A DNA stretch of 64,000 nucleotides from Micrasema longulum (GCA_022494885.1 JAGVSM010004925.1:124001-188000); one strand, 5' to 3'; shown: positions 44,605 through 56,290, numbered from the stretch's first letter. The notes: generated from the letters alone by a model not told the origin. Program-made: numbers and translations.

Positions 44605-44745
44605 AATTAATCTGGGCAAATGTTACATAGGGTGTAGAGTGCCCACAAAAAACATCAAATGACAATACATAAGCCCTGTAAATGCCTAGACTTCTCTATT
44701 TCCTCCACAAGTATGTTTCCCATATCTGTTGCAATGAATTTAGAT
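44605..44745 (+). mobile_element. Family-B fragment
   Basis: ATGTTACATAGGGTGTAGAG, CATAAGCCCTGTAAATGCC, TCTCTATTTCCTCC and ATCTGTTGCAATGAATTTA in consensus order. Both ends are incomplete. Confidence 0.7.
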
Positions 44746-45189
44746 TTTTTAATGTAAAAACACTATATTGTTTAATAAAATCTAAAATATGAATGAATAT
44801 TTTTAATATCATTGAAAATTATCGACAAGCCATTAGTGTTGAGAAAAAGAGCGAGAAAAAGAAACGTCTAAAATCTAAGAACAACATGTATTATGAAGTG
44901 GAATAAAAAGCCTAAAAATTACAAATGACTAAAGTTGAAAAGGCAGCAGAAGATTTTTACTGTAAAAAAGAATAAAACTCCTGTAAAAAAAGTTAGAGAG
45001 TAATCAAACTTCTGCAATTTGTATAGGAATAGAACTGACTTATAAACGAAGAAAAAACTTTGGACATTTTTTCATTTTAACAATTCTTTAAAAGAAAATT
45101 TGATCAAAACTTTTTAGTATTTAGTGAAATCTTTTTTAATTTATCTGTTTGCTGACATAGCTGCTAAATTAATTACAGATCAAAGTTTA
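44746..45189. other. No gene recognised
   Basis: A-rich, with nothing supported. Confidence 0.4.
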
Positions 45190-45370
45190 AAAAAAACTGT
45201 CTTAAAGTCCTAACGGCGTAAATAAACCAACGACAGGTTATAAACCCTGTAAATACCTAGGTATTTTATTTACCTTCTTTAAAATGTTTTCCATCTCTGT
45301 TGTAGTATATTAATCATAAAACTTCCATGGGGGTGAAATTCAATCCTTGTCTACAAAAAATGGATAATAA
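45190..45370 (+). mobile_element. Family-B fragment
   Basis: ACGACAGGTTATAAACCCTG, TTTTCCATCTCTGTTG, CATGGGGGTGAAATTCAATC and CTACAAAAAATGGATAATA follow the B consensus 3' half. Confidence 0.7.
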
Positions 45371-45604
45371 CAAAAAAAGTCTAGGACACAAAGTCAAACT
45401 TGGTAAAAATAACCAGATAGCGGAGTTACCAAGAAGAATAGGGCTAAGTTAGGCTAGGCTACTTTTGGCAAATTTAAATATATTTTTGAAAATAAACAAG
45501 TCCCTATCTGCTTGAAAAGACACGTATATGAATCGTGCATATTGCCGGTGACAACATTTGAACTAGAAACCATGTCTATAACACAAAAAAGTAGCTAGAA
45601 GTTA

Positions 45605-45960
45605 AAATGCACGCAACGATCCATGGAAAGACAGATGCTCGGTGTATGTCTAAGGGACAGAATAAGAAATTAAGAAATAAGGCGCCAAACTGCAGTCGTG
45701 GATATCATGGATCGTGTAGTAAAATTGAAATGACAGTGGGAAGGGCACTTGGCGAGACAAAATGATGACAAAATGGGCAAACAAAAGAAGCGTTGGAAGG
45801 CCACAGAAAAGTGAGTCGACGACATTGCCTCTATTGCCAGTAAAACGTGGATGATGAAAGCGGGTGATAGGAAGGAATGAAGACGTTTGGAAGAGGCCTT
45901 TATCCAGCAGTGGAGAGAAAAAGGTTGCAGAAGAATAAGATGCATTTGTCTTATACGTCT
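45605..45960 (+). pseudogene. LINE RT C-terminal tail
   Basis: Translates in pieces to QRSMERQMLGVCLRDRIRN, RRQTAVVDIMDRVVKLK, GHLARQNDDKWANKRSVG, DIASIASKTWMMKAGDRKE and RRLEEAFIQQWREKG. The RIRNEEIRRRTxVxDI...GHIARQxDxRW...QQW pattern is a widespread insect non-LTR RT tail. At least three stops or frame changes. Same family as the scrap at 6519-6615. Confidence 0.85.
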
Positions 45961-46094
45961 GCCCTGTGGTCGATAGATCAGCGTGTTTTGACTTACCTTT
46001 TTGAGTTAGATACACGATACAATAAGATTTAAAAAAAATGTGTTTTCAAACTGGAAATATTATTAATTGTTCCCAATACTAGCAACTGAAACGT

Positions 46095-46165
46095 AAGATT
46101 AAGCTACGCTGCGGTTGATGTATCAATGTAGTCCTCTATGCACCATTGGGTGAAGAAAAGAAATG
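46095..46165 (+). mobile_element. SINE-A 3' fragment, variant
   Basis: TACGCTGCGGTTGATGTATC and TATGCACCATTGGGTGAAG match 21925-21985 and the terminal block of full copies. Confidence 0.6.
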
Positions 46166-46239
46166 ACAATAATGGAAAACAAAAAATATTTTTAAAAATA
46201 ATTTAAATCTTTTGCTGTCTACTTTTTTTCTATTGTCAA

Positions 46240-47020
46240 TGACTCTCTATTTTATTTTCATTATTTATTTTATAACCCTTGTGGACTTCATTTTAAAGAA
46301 GTCAATTCCACTAGATCAAGGAATATCCATCTTTTTCAAAAAAGTTCAAGGGTATGCCGATGGTGCAGTTATAATTGACGATTCAGTCAGGAGTCTCTTA
46401 AATCACTGTAGATTGACTCCACATGCATGAGTTTAAAAATCAGCATTGCAAAAACCCATGTACTATACAAGTTACCATGTACTATGTATGTTACTATTTA
46501 TGACTTGTAGCCAAGAATCCCCTTACTTCGTCAAACCAAGTAATCGAAAGGGTCGAGATTTTTTAGTATCTGGGGGTATATGCTCTTCCAACCTCTATCA
46601 TAACATGGACGAGCTCTTCGTTCTAGTGACGAGAAAACCCTTTGATTACTAATTCACCGCTCTTATTTTTTGCCTTCTCTTTCACAGTAATAGCTGCCTA
46701 ATTGTAAAATAATCCCCCCCACTAATGTCAATGATGCCCCCGACATTTAAATCATGATTGAAATGTCACTAACTAAATATTTGTGTTCATCCTTTCTCCT
46801 TCATCTTTCGTTTTCATTCCCCTCCTCTTTTCATAGTAAAGTGTAGATTTTTAGTTTATTTTCATTTCAATTTGTTTATTAAATTATATGGTTCAGTATT
46901 AATATACTTAGAATACGTCCATGCATTTCTTAATTTATCAAACTGAATGATTTGGGTAGGTAGGATGAAAGGCAATATGCCCACCATTAGAAGTATATAA
47001 AGCGTTAAATAAATAAATCT
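46240..47020 (+). pseudogene. LINE RT core scrap and 3' UTR-like tail
   Basis: 46300-46640 contains GYADGAVIIDDSVRSL (46351 on), a corrupted Y-A-D-D box, followed by VEIF-stop-YLGVY in another frame and SSNLYHNMDELF. These fit the RT palm and YLGV regions of a non-LTR element. 46690-47020 looks like a 3' UTR ending GGCAATATGCCCACC and TTAAATAAATAAAT, resembling other LINE tails here. Confidence 0.55.
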
Positions 47021-47243
47021 ATGTAATGGAAACGGGAAGTTTTTAAATAAAACTGGAAGTGCGGCTAGGAATAGAAGCTGCCATATTAAACAGAACGGAG
47101 GTTATCTAAAGCCAAGCTGTTATTTTGGTGAAATTCAAATAATGCCTTTATAAATCATTTTCCTATATAGATGCGAATCATGGCACCTCACTAGAGCCCA
47201 AAACAGAAAAATAATTCGTTTTAAGTAAAGTAGTTTCAAAATA

Positions 47244-47420
47244 CCTTGGTTGAATGAAGAAATAAGAGAACGGACGCAGCTCGGTGATACTGTCACTAAG
47301 CGGAGGCGATACGGTTGGCTGGGCAATATGCTGCGTATGCCTTAACCATGCTTGCTTACTTTACAAAGCAAAGATGCTCTTCTCCAACTAGTGAGCGGAC
47401 ATGGAATGATGACGATGTTT
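47244..47420 (+). pseudogene. LINE C-terminal scrap
   Basis: LNEEIRERTQLGDTVTKRRR, YGWLGNMLRMP, stop, then TLQSKDALLQ. Same family as the minus-strand scrap at 30560-30838, with which it shares CACTAAGCGG and CGATACGGTTGGCTGGGC-like DNA. Confidence 0.7.
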
Positions 47421-47574
47421 TTTTCAATTTATTATATATACAGCCTATGTTAATAACGACAGTTATATGAAGAAACGCATGTACAAGAAATTGAACAAAA
47501 ATAATATAAAACTATGTAACAAAGACAAAAGGCAATAAAAACAACGGTTTACAATATATTTATAAACAAAATAA

Positions 47575-48180
47575 ACATATAAGACTTCGAGCTAAACCAT
47601 GCCAATCCATCTTCATTCCGCACTATTTTAGTGATGAAGAATCTACGAAAAGCCGGAAAATCTATTCCAAGAATCCAAAGTTTTTTGAAAAATAATAAAC
47701 TTCAGCCCTAGGAGGAATTTGATACAATAAATTATTGTGCGCGGTAAAAATTGGAGCATTAAATTGTATGTAATATAAAAGTTTCCTGAATATGTACGAA
47801 AAAAAAACAAAATTTAAATAAAACCGGACTACTTTGATCGACGTCACTGGTTCATTTGAATCAATCAATGATGAGAGAGTTATGGAAGATTTCCATTTCG
47901 TTTGCTGTGGATGGACTGATGGGCAAAATTGAACGAGAATAAGCAGAAGAGAACCTCTGAAATCACACGCGGAGCTGTTTCAGAAACAGGAAACCTTAAA
48001 AAATCACAGCACTGATAGCACGATACATAAAAATGAAAAGAAAAAATCGGCTAAGTTTAATAGTCTATTAACAAATAAAAAAAATATTTAAAAAAAACTG
48101 ATTTTCCTCATTGTCTAATTTAAACATTTCGGACACTGGGGCATAAAAACACATGTTCTAATGATGATTTATTTTGTTCT
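47575..48180 (+). repeat. Repeat C copy 2, interrupted by repeat D
   Basis: AAGACTTCGAGCTAAACC and AAAAGCCGGAAAATCTATTC (to about 47690) match the first half of repeat C copy 1. GGACACTGGGGCATAAAAAC (about 48130) matches its end. In copy 1 these blocks are adjacent, so the 400 bp between them is inserted. Confidence 0.6.
47695..48100 (+). repeat. Repeat D copy 1
   Basis: GCGCGGTAAAAATTGGAGC, GGACTACTTTGATCGACGTC, CACTGGTTC and TTAAAAAATCACAGCACTGA have counterparts in order at 55640-55870 (CGCGGTAAAAATTGTACC, CACTTTGAACGACGTCAC, TTAAAAAATCATAGCGCTGA). Non-coding; its class is not clear. Confidence 0.6.
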
Positions 48181-48814
48181 TTGACTAAATTTGTACAATG
48201 GTGAAACATTCAACGTATATTCTAGATATGGAAAGGCTGCTTTACCAGATAAATTTATTGATAAATTTTGTTTACAATTTCGAAGATGTTTTTATTCGGC
48301 TCACGATTCTGAATAAGTTCGACTGAAGATAAAAGTTAAGATATATAAAACGGTAGTAAAATTTATCACACTATGTGACGTAATGAAGCCATTCGAATGA
48401 ATATATCACTGTTTTTGTTGTTTTCTGATTTATTTGCCATTTTTTTCGTCGATTCAATGATCAGAGCTTTGTTGAAAAGACATCTATTGGATTTATGGAA
48501 AGTTAAAATATCAAATAATTCAATTGAAACTTTTGAGAAAGTTTATGTCGAAAAACCTGACATCTTTTGTACGTAAAAATATGTTTGTGATAAACGATCT
48601 TTTAAAAAGGTAATATTTGAAAAATACTGTTTAAAAAAATATAAAACCATGTAACTATAATATTTTTTATAACTTATAGGTAAATAATGTCATTTAAAAA
48701 TTATTGTTATGAACATTTTTTTTATTATGACATTAAAATTCATATAACATAATATAAAACATAACATTAAAATGAACTAATACAACTAAGGTTCTGTTAA
48801 GAGTCTAGGTCTTA
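48181..48814. other. No gene recognised
   Basis: AT-rich, with nothing supported. Confidence 0.45.
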
Positions 48815-49150
48815 TAATCATCATCATCATCTGTCTGTCTGCACCTGATGGTGCATAGAGTACTGCATTGGTACACGTAATTCAGCGTATATGGATCATC
48901 CGTTACCTGAAGTTAAGGTGACCAGCTTTACGCTTTAGGTGCAAGTTCAGGAATGTTAAATATTGTACTGTAGAGCCATCTTTTAAACCAATATTTCATG
49001 ACGAGCTTCCAAGGAATTGAACCCGGGAACTGAATCATTGTAGGCAAATGCGCCAACCCAAAATAAATTTATCTTCGCTCGATAACTTCAATCATGATTT
49101 ATAAATGAAAGCAGCCATCGAGTCGGAAGCACCGGTCTAGGTTTCTAGTT
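48815..49150 (-). mobile_element. SINE-A copy, near full length
   Basis: Plus-strand order: ATCATCATCATCTGTCTGTC tail, CACCTGATGGTGCATAGAG, TGCATTGGTACACG, TGGATCATCCGTTACCTGAA, B-box complement GGAATTGAACCCGGGAAC (49012-49029), GTAGGCAAATGCGCCAACCC, then part of the inverted leader with GCAGCCATCGAGTCGGAAGC. One of the best copies for defining the family. Confidence 0.85.
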
Positions 49151-49221
49151 ATATTTTTCATACAAAATTGTTTTTTAATCCTTAAATAATTATAATAATA
49201 TAGTTATACTCGCCAATAGAC

Positions 49222-49375
49222 GTTTTGCCACAGTTGGTAAGACGGTCTCAACCAGTCTGGGTGTTGTGGTATATTTTTCATACATAGCTTCCTTTCAAAT
49301 TCTTTCATTTCCACCTGCTGACAAGCCTCTTAAAAAGAGGCTTAGAGGGTTGATAATAAAGATAAAAAAACGATA
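49222..49375 (+). mobile_element. SINE-1 copy with deleted B-box region
   Basis: GCCACAGTTGGTAAGACGGT (A-box side) jumps to AGTCTGGGTGTTGTGGTATA and ends CTGACAAGCCTCTTAAAAAG and AGGCTTAGAGGGTT. The B box is absent, so the copy cannot use its internal promoter. The 3' stem-loop is preserved. Confidence 0.75.
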
Positions 49376-49689
49376 AAACTTAAATCAATATCACAAAAGT
49401 TTTTTAGCTACGCTTGGTGCAATGATATATTTATATATGTATTTTTTTAATATCTAAGAGAAAATTTAATAAAATATATTTCGAGTTTGTTTATATTATT
49501 CATATTTATTTGAACACATCAGTAAACATAAAGATATTTATATCCAATCCATTGAGCATTTTAATATATTGATAACATATGAATAAATAAAGTGTATATA
49601 ATAGTAGCACTAAACCGCTAACAAAACATAATAACGGACATACTTTACAAAAAAGTAAATACTAAAGTTAGCCAAAATCCTCACAATAA

Positions 49690-51515
49690 TGCCGTATTCA
49701 ACAAACAAATTGAGAGAACTATCAGATCAGAAATGAGATGCACATAGAGATAGCGCAATCAGCATTGAATGGCTAATCATTATTCTACAGTGATAGTATT
49801 AATTTAAAACTGAGACAGTGAATGGTCAAGTTCTATGTTTGGTCCATATTACTCTGTGGGGTTAAAACATGGACTCTCAAGGTGAACTCCATGAGCCGAT
49901 TAGAGGCTTTTGAAATGTGGCTTCACCGGAAAATGCTGGCAATCCCGTGGGCAGATTTAGCAACCCACGTAGAGGTGTATTTAGTAACCCACGTAGAGGT
50001 GTGTTTAGTAACCCACCTCTACAATCGCATGCAAATGACAAATTTTAATAATGAAACGTCAGATCAACAAAAAAATGATTTGGGAGTTCCACAAGGATCT
50101 GTTCTGGGACCACTATTGTACATAAATGATATGACTTTAACATTGTCTGATTGCCAAGTTCGACTTTTTGCAGAAGATACTTTAATTTATGTAGCTGATA
50201 ACGAATATGATTCAGCAAAAAGGAAAATAAATGCAGAATTAAAAACAGTCTCCAAATGGCTTAAAGCAAATAAGCTAAAACTGAATGTAGGAAAAACTAA
50301 ATTTATGATAATGGGTAAGAAACGCTGCTTTAACAGTGATCACAGTGTTGAATTAGATGGAGAGGTTCTTGAGAATGTTGAAAGTATAAAATATCCAGGA
50401 GTTTGGATTGACTCTAAATTATCTTTTTCAAAAAATGCAGACTATACGAGTAAGAAAATCGAAAAGAAGGTATCCCTGTTAGGAAGGATAAGGAATAAAT
50501 TAGACATTAAAATTCTCTGCTGATATTTTAAAATATTATCGTTCCCCACATTGATTATTGCTCCAGTATTTTATATTTAAGTAATGAAGAAGATCTAAAG
50601 AGACTCCAAATAATACAAAACAACGCGATGAGGATAATATTAAGATGTGGGAGACAAACAAAAGTTAAGAAAATGATTCAACTTCTAGATATCATGACAA
50701 TTGATCAAAGAATCAAATGCAATGTCGCTAATGAAATAAACAAAATTATTAAAGGAACAGTTCCGAGATATTTTCAAAATAAACTAAAAAATAATGAGTT
50801 CTTTCATAACAATGCATTCAGAGGATCTAAAAATATAAGACTGGAAAAGAAATCAAAAGCAATGTCCCAGAACTGGCTTTTGTACAAGGGAATACAACTA
50901 TTTGAGGAAATGCCAGAAAGCATAAAAAATGAAAGAAATGTAAATATATTTCAAATTAAATGTAAAAAGTATATATGTGAAAAATATTAGGTAGTATATA
51001 GTGTAAATAGTAAATATATTTAATGAAAATGTACATATAAAAAAGTTAATATTATAAATTAGGATATTAAGTGTATAATAGTGATAAATAATTTTAGAAT
51101 AAGTATGCATGTAAATATTGTGTTGTAAATACATATTAGACTATGTTAATCATAGAACTAAATAATTAATAAAAATATAAAAAAAGAGGTGCTGAGACGA
51201 GCCAGTGCCGAAAAATAATCACTGTCCTCAATAAAACTGAGAAAACTCGCATATCTGGGCGATATCGTGCGCGGGAGCAAATATGCGCTTCTGCAGTTAA
51301 TCATGATGGGAAGGTCGAGGAAAAGCGTGGAGTTAGAAGACGACAGATGTCCTGGCTGAGAAACGTCCGCGACTGGACGGGAGTGCTCGGGGTTGAGGCC
51401 CTGTTCCAGTTGGCACAGGACCGGAATGCCTACTCTAGGGTGATCGCGTCCGAGGGACTTGATATGGCACATAAAGAAAAAGAAATACTGAAGAGCGTCT
51501 TGGATTGCTCCCAAC
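49690..51515 (+). pseudogene. RTE-like LINE copy split by a jockey-like LINE
   Basis: Left part (to 49977): IEIAQSALNG, stop, SLFYSDSINLKLRQ, stop, MVKFYVWSILLCGVKTWTLK, LEAFEMWLHRKMLAIPWAD, LATHVEV. Right part (from 51192): LRRASAEK, stop, LAYLGDIVRGSKYALLQLIM, frameshift, RRQMSWLRNVRDWTGVLGVE, ALFQLAQDRNAYSRVIA. Together they are one FEMWxxRRML...EVLRRA...YLGHIVRGxKYxLLQLIMMGK tail. The codons flanking the break join in frame (V-E-V then L-R-R). Confidence 0.85.
49978..51184 (+). mobile_element. Jockey-like LINE (family J copy 2) nested in the RTE copy
   Basis: Encodes LYNRMQMTNFNN, GVPQGSVLGPLL (a conserved RT motif, followed by a small deletion), RLFAEDTLIYVADN, SIKYPGVWIDSKLSFSKNAD, then after a stop at 50521 MRIILRCGRQTKVKKM and ending KKYICEKY near 50990. 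The 3' UTR closes with an AATTAATAAAAATATAAAAA tail. The palm motif is FAED rather than FADD, so the first catalytic Asp is replaced. 5'-truncated. AGAGGTG is the minimal target duplication (49971-49977 and 51185-51191). Confidence 0.85.
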
Positions 51516-54500
51516 TCTTCGAAAGAATTTACTTACGAGTCTCTTAACGCGCAACAAGATTAAAGCAACTTTTGACGTTGAGACTCTAGAACAAGTAATA
51601 GTCAAAATGCAGCAATCCCGAGAATTCTACAGTTTATTAATCAAGTATTTGTCAATATTGATTTATTTTGCTGAAGTTTTAACGTGTACCGACGCACAGC
51701 TAGAACCTCGTATTATATTATATTTTATTTTTCGAATATATTTCATAATAGATTTATGTAATTCATAAACGAATACTTTACTTATCTAAAATACAGGTAC
51801 CTATAATATGAATATTTTATGTTTTTATATTTAATAAAAAATGTTTAACAATTTTTTCCACTTATATATGAAAAAATAAATTATATTTTTTAATTTGAGT
51901 TTCTATATCTCTAATGAAGAAAAATGTTTAGGTAAAGAGAGGGGGTCTGTTTTAAAAATATTTGTGTGACTAACTTTTTTGTAATATTTAAATGAATATA
52001 TTTGATTACAAAAATATATCAATTGAAATAAGGATGGAGTGAGCTTCATGTGAGCCTTTAATTTAGAGTTGAATAATTTTGTATTTTTAATACTTTTTAT
52101 AATTCAAGGTATTGTTGATTAGAATTCTTTTTTCCCGAGAAGGAATAGTGATTTTGTGCTTTACCTATACACACTTCAATGAAGTTTTTTTTCCGTAAAT
52201 TTGTGACTTTTTCTTTAAAAAAAATTGTATTATAGATCTTTCTTTAAAAATTTCATCTACTTATTTACACATAATTCTTTCAATACCAAATGAGATGCAT
52301 TTAAGGTTATTTAATTATAATTTTAATAATATTATTTTGTAAAATCAACAAAATACATAAATTTGATTAATAGCATCCAATTCACAATTCTGTACCGTAA
52401 AATCGATTGTATAATGGCACTTTTTTATTCATAAATAATATGTCGTGTTATTTTTGTTTCTTTTTTTAAATATTCTATCAATAGTTTGTACAATAGGTAA
52501 GTAATTTAAACAAAACTTTAAAGGGCCAATATATTTTTTTATATGTGTAAGTATTGTTGGCTAGGCTTTTTATCTCAAAAATTAGATACTAAAAAACACG
52601 AATAAACACGAGAAAAAAGTTCTGGAAATGCTTCAATGTTATGAAAAAATATTCATATTGGATTGACAAAAAGTTTTCTTTGCCTTTATAGGATATATTT
52701 TTTAAAAATGATGTCCAAACGAGTCTAGAATTTTTCCGGCTCTCAACGACCCAATTATTGTATAATATCTCGAAACTTCCCCAAGAGAGTGAGGAGATAG
52801 AGTTGATCAGGAAACTGATCCGGCTCAAATAAATACAAAATAACTAATCATAATAAGGACAAGGAAAACTATCGCAGGAAATTCCCATGGCTCGGACATT
52901 GTTGTAAAATTGGATTGTGTTGAGGCGGACAATTCGCCATTGTTAGCTCAAAGTTGAAAACTGCGTAAAATGTGCCGCCCCGTCATCGGGTCAGCCGCTA
53001 TTATTCACTGCAGACCCTTGCTGTCAAGGCGGAAAAAAAAACAATTTGCCGCCATTTAAATCTTCCGCTTTTTAGATCGAGGGTATCAAATACTGGCCTT
53101 TAGTTTGGGACGCAGGTCGTGAATTTAAACATTTTGCTTTTAGATAAACTCGATAAGCTTTTATTTCAGAATGGCCTTAATTACGTTTAATAAATAAAAA
53201 AATACATATTCGATGAACCTTTTACATAATTAAATTAAAACCAGTGATATATTCTTACCTTAATTCTAGAAAAATGTTTAAGTTATGTTTAAGCGCTAAC
53301 CCCTTGCTTATTTTAAAATAAGCATAAAAAATACGACCAGGGTGGGTGTTGATAGTAAAAAAAAATCATAAGTAAGAATTTATCTTCACCATAAAATATA
53401 CACTATTGGTGTGTTTTTTCCTAAAATAAACGGATTATATTTATTTATTTATTTATATCATTATAGTTTGAATATCCAATTACTGTAGCTTGCTCAATTA
53501 CTTAAGCACCTACCCAACTCAGCTAGAGTATATATTTGGCTTTTTTATTATATCCTGCTAGTACTACTGAAAGTCTTATTTTTATCAATTAATATTGCTT
53601 ATTCTTATTCATTTTAAACACATATTCAAAACTCACATTTTTAAAATTCAATTCATTGCTAGCTTTTTTTGTATTTTTAAATATATAGGTTTAAAAATAA
53701 AATTCCTTTACATAGTATTAAACATTTATATTTCATCTTATTAAAAACATAATACAGTGCCCAAGTCTTATTTCTCATTATTTTTTTTTAACTCATTTTT
53801 ATCCTAATCCACTGTAAATTTAATTTTGTGTGCATATTGCTTGCTTGTTTTTGAGTTTTTAAACGAAATCTAACATATTTAACGTTATTAACTACGTAAT
53901 TCTTATTATTACTATATTTTAAGTAAGGTAAGTGCTATATAAGCGACCCGTAAAGATCTATTGTGACGGGTCCAGCTCTCTTTTAAGAGCCTTGCTACTG
54001 TGTTCAAGGTGAGAGTTTTAATTTTGCGAAATCTGCCCTGACAAGCCCAAATTCGTAAAGTATCGTGCTATTAGCTAAAAGGCAAACTCAGGGTACATTA
54101 ACATCCTCAAGACTCCGATTACAATGGGAAGTACACAGTAATCTTTGACTGTCTATTTAGTAAAATCAAAATTAATGTACAAAATTGCGTATATTTGTGC
54201 GAAATTTTCAAATATCTTCATCGGTAACATGTAATTGTACGTGTTTAGAACAAAAAAAATATCTGCCCATTCTATTTTTCACAAGAAAACTTAATTTTAC
54301 TCCGTAGATAAAATTGAAGATAACTATTAACTTCCCATTGTAATAGGGGCCAAGGTTTAACAAAATAATTCAGTAAGTCTTATTCAAATTTGTTCACATT
54401 ACTTTTTCTAATCTATGATAAATTGACTTTTGTGCATTTATTGCTTGCATATTTTAGAATTGTAAGTAGTTTAAAAAAGTCGATTCTTACAGCTTTATAA

Positions 54501-55148
54501 GAGTTTAGAACTCCATATTTTCCTAGACGACCAAGACAGAAGTTTCTTTACCTTTGCAAAAATGTCAATGTAATTTTTCACTGTGATATTTTCTTCACCT
54601 CTTTTGAAAAATCAATTCAAAAAATGATTATCGGGAGGTTCATTTCTACTTCAGTATATTATTATTACTTTCTGATTATGCTCCAGAGCACAATTTGCCA
54701 CGTTTTCCTCTCCACTAGAAATATTCCCCGTACCGCCATTTTTTCAGCCGAAGTTTCCCGCCAACGGATGGCGAGAGATATCAGTAGCCTTCATATCCGG
54801 TGGCGGTGGTCGGAACAGGAAGCTAAGAATGACGGCCTGGGACGTCCGAATTCGAGCGCCGAACGAAATTTGAAAGCAGAGATCGAATACAGAAATGATT
54901 GGAAGGAGAAATGAGAGAACTTTTGTGACCTACCAAGATAAAATATTTCAGAAAAATCGTTAGTAATTTTACTGTTTTACGATTTTTAGAAGTAAAAACT
55001 TTTTTAGACGCACTGTGTTTTATTCATTTTATAGTGAATATATTTAATATTAATTTTAAACAGATAATGTTAGCAAATAATGCATCGAAGGTTCTTACTT
55101 GTTATTTTTTGTAGAAAGTAAAATATTACATTTTTATTTTTATTTTAT
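51516..55148. other. No gene recognised; two less AT-rich patches
   Basis: Patches at 52860-53110 and 54690-54920 are GC-richer and not matched elsewhere in the window. The second holds an open plus-strand frame (within 54624-54914) but lacks a clear splice context. They could be exons or conserved non-coding DNA, but I cannot support either. The rest is AT-rich. Confidence 0.4.
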
Positions 55149-55188
55149 GTCTTGAGGAAGGAACAGTCATGTTGCGAAACCGATAGAC
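55149..55188 (+). ncRNA. Hammerhead ribozyme relic (diverged)
   Basis: GTC, TTGAGGA (the core should begin with C), a weak stem II GAACA-GTCA-TGTTG, GAAA (55176-55179), CCGATA, GAC. Order and spacing match the PLE-type motifs, but the first core base and stem III are changed, so activity is unlikely. An AAATAAAATAAATAAG stretch follows. Confidence 0.55.
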
Positions 55189-55548
55189 AAATAAAATAAA
55201 TAAGTGTTTTTTTACAAAGTAAACATTGCTGTTTGAAAATGTTTTTTTTCGGTAGTGAATAAGTTTGATATGTCATGCTTTCCATTAAAACGCTTATTCG
55301 GCCTAATTAAAAGAAACTGAGAAAAAACAGTTAAGGGAAGCGAAAATATTAACATAAAATTAAAAACACTTTGTTTTTAACCACTTCTTATTCATTTAAT
55401 TACCAACCAGTTTCTGAGCTACTATGCGCTGCTTTATCGAAGTACTATTTATAAATTATTTTTATTTTTTTAATAAATTTATAGTATATTTTAATAACAG
55501 GGAATCTGTATAAAAATAATGAACAGAAAATGAAAATGGTGTGTTCTC

Positions 55549-55870
55549 TGTTCATGATAGTCTCCATTTAACATGGCTCAGCCTGTTCTGAGGATGGAAA
55601 TTTTTATCTTTTAGAGCATAAGGATAATATAATAAAGGAGTTCAGTATTACGGAAAATTTAGATACGTAAATTGTTTTGCTTCTCGCGGTAAAAATTGTA
55701 CCATTTCGCTGTAGGAAGTAAAATGTATGAAAAAAATAATAAAAACGATTTTGATTAAAATAAACCACTTTGAACGACGTCACTAGTTCTCACAGATGTA
55801 GTAATTTCAAAATCACAAAACTTTAAAAAATCATAGCGCTGAAAATACGATTAAAAATAAATAATTTTAA
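55549..55870 (+). repeat. Repeat E and repeat D copy 2 in series
   Basis: 55549-55592 (TAGTCTCCATTTAACATGGC, TCAGCCTGTTCTGAGG) pairs with 11488-11528 inverted. 55640-55870 matches repeat D at 47695-48100. Whether E is part of a longer D element is unclear, since no E is seen beside D copy 1. Confidence 0.55.
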
Positions 55871-56074
55871 ATTGACTTTGTTTTGTAGTTTTCAAATATA
55901 TCATTTATAAATTAAAACCACTAAACTTCCTCGTCCTTTTTTGTAATTATAAAAAAAACAAATTAATGCTTATGATCGAGCAGGACCAGAAATTTATTAA
56001 TGAAAGAAGTAAAAATGTTAAAGCTTTTAATAAGACAATGACTTGTTATTTGCTGATTAAAACTTTAACCTTTG

Positions 56075-56150
56075 TCATCATCAACATCGTTTCTCTATCA
56101 TCACCAAGTGCATAAGATACTGCATTGTACTAATAAACACAACGTTTATC
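56075..56150 (-). mobile_element. SINE-A 3' fragment
   Basis: CATCATCAACATCG tail and AAGTGCATAAGATACTGCAT block in inverted orientation. Confidence 0.6.
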
Positions 56151-56267
56151 GAAAATTTCATGATACCTTAAATTCGAAATTTTCATAATATTTATGTTTT
56201 TTGTTGATATTTCATAGTCAATGATTTTGATAAAATCATTATCTAAATTATGAAAATTTTCAGTCAA

Positions 56268-56290
56268 ATATATATATATATATATAGTTG
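56268..56290. repeat. TA microsatellite
   Basis: A run of about nine to ten TA units, directly before repeat F. Simple-sequence DNA. Confidence 0.85.

Noticed and set aside
45650..46015. Minus-strand frames of 91-121 codons
   Set aside because: They are antisense shadows of the plus-strand LINE tail at 45605-45960.
51505..51768. Plus-strand frame of 87 codons after the RTE remnant
   Set aside because: It overlaps the end of the LINE out of frame and then enters AT-rich DNA with no domain.
54624..54914. Plus-strand frame of 96 codons in a GC-richer patch
   Set aside because: The start half is low-complexity, there is no donor or acceptor of quality, and no domain could be named.
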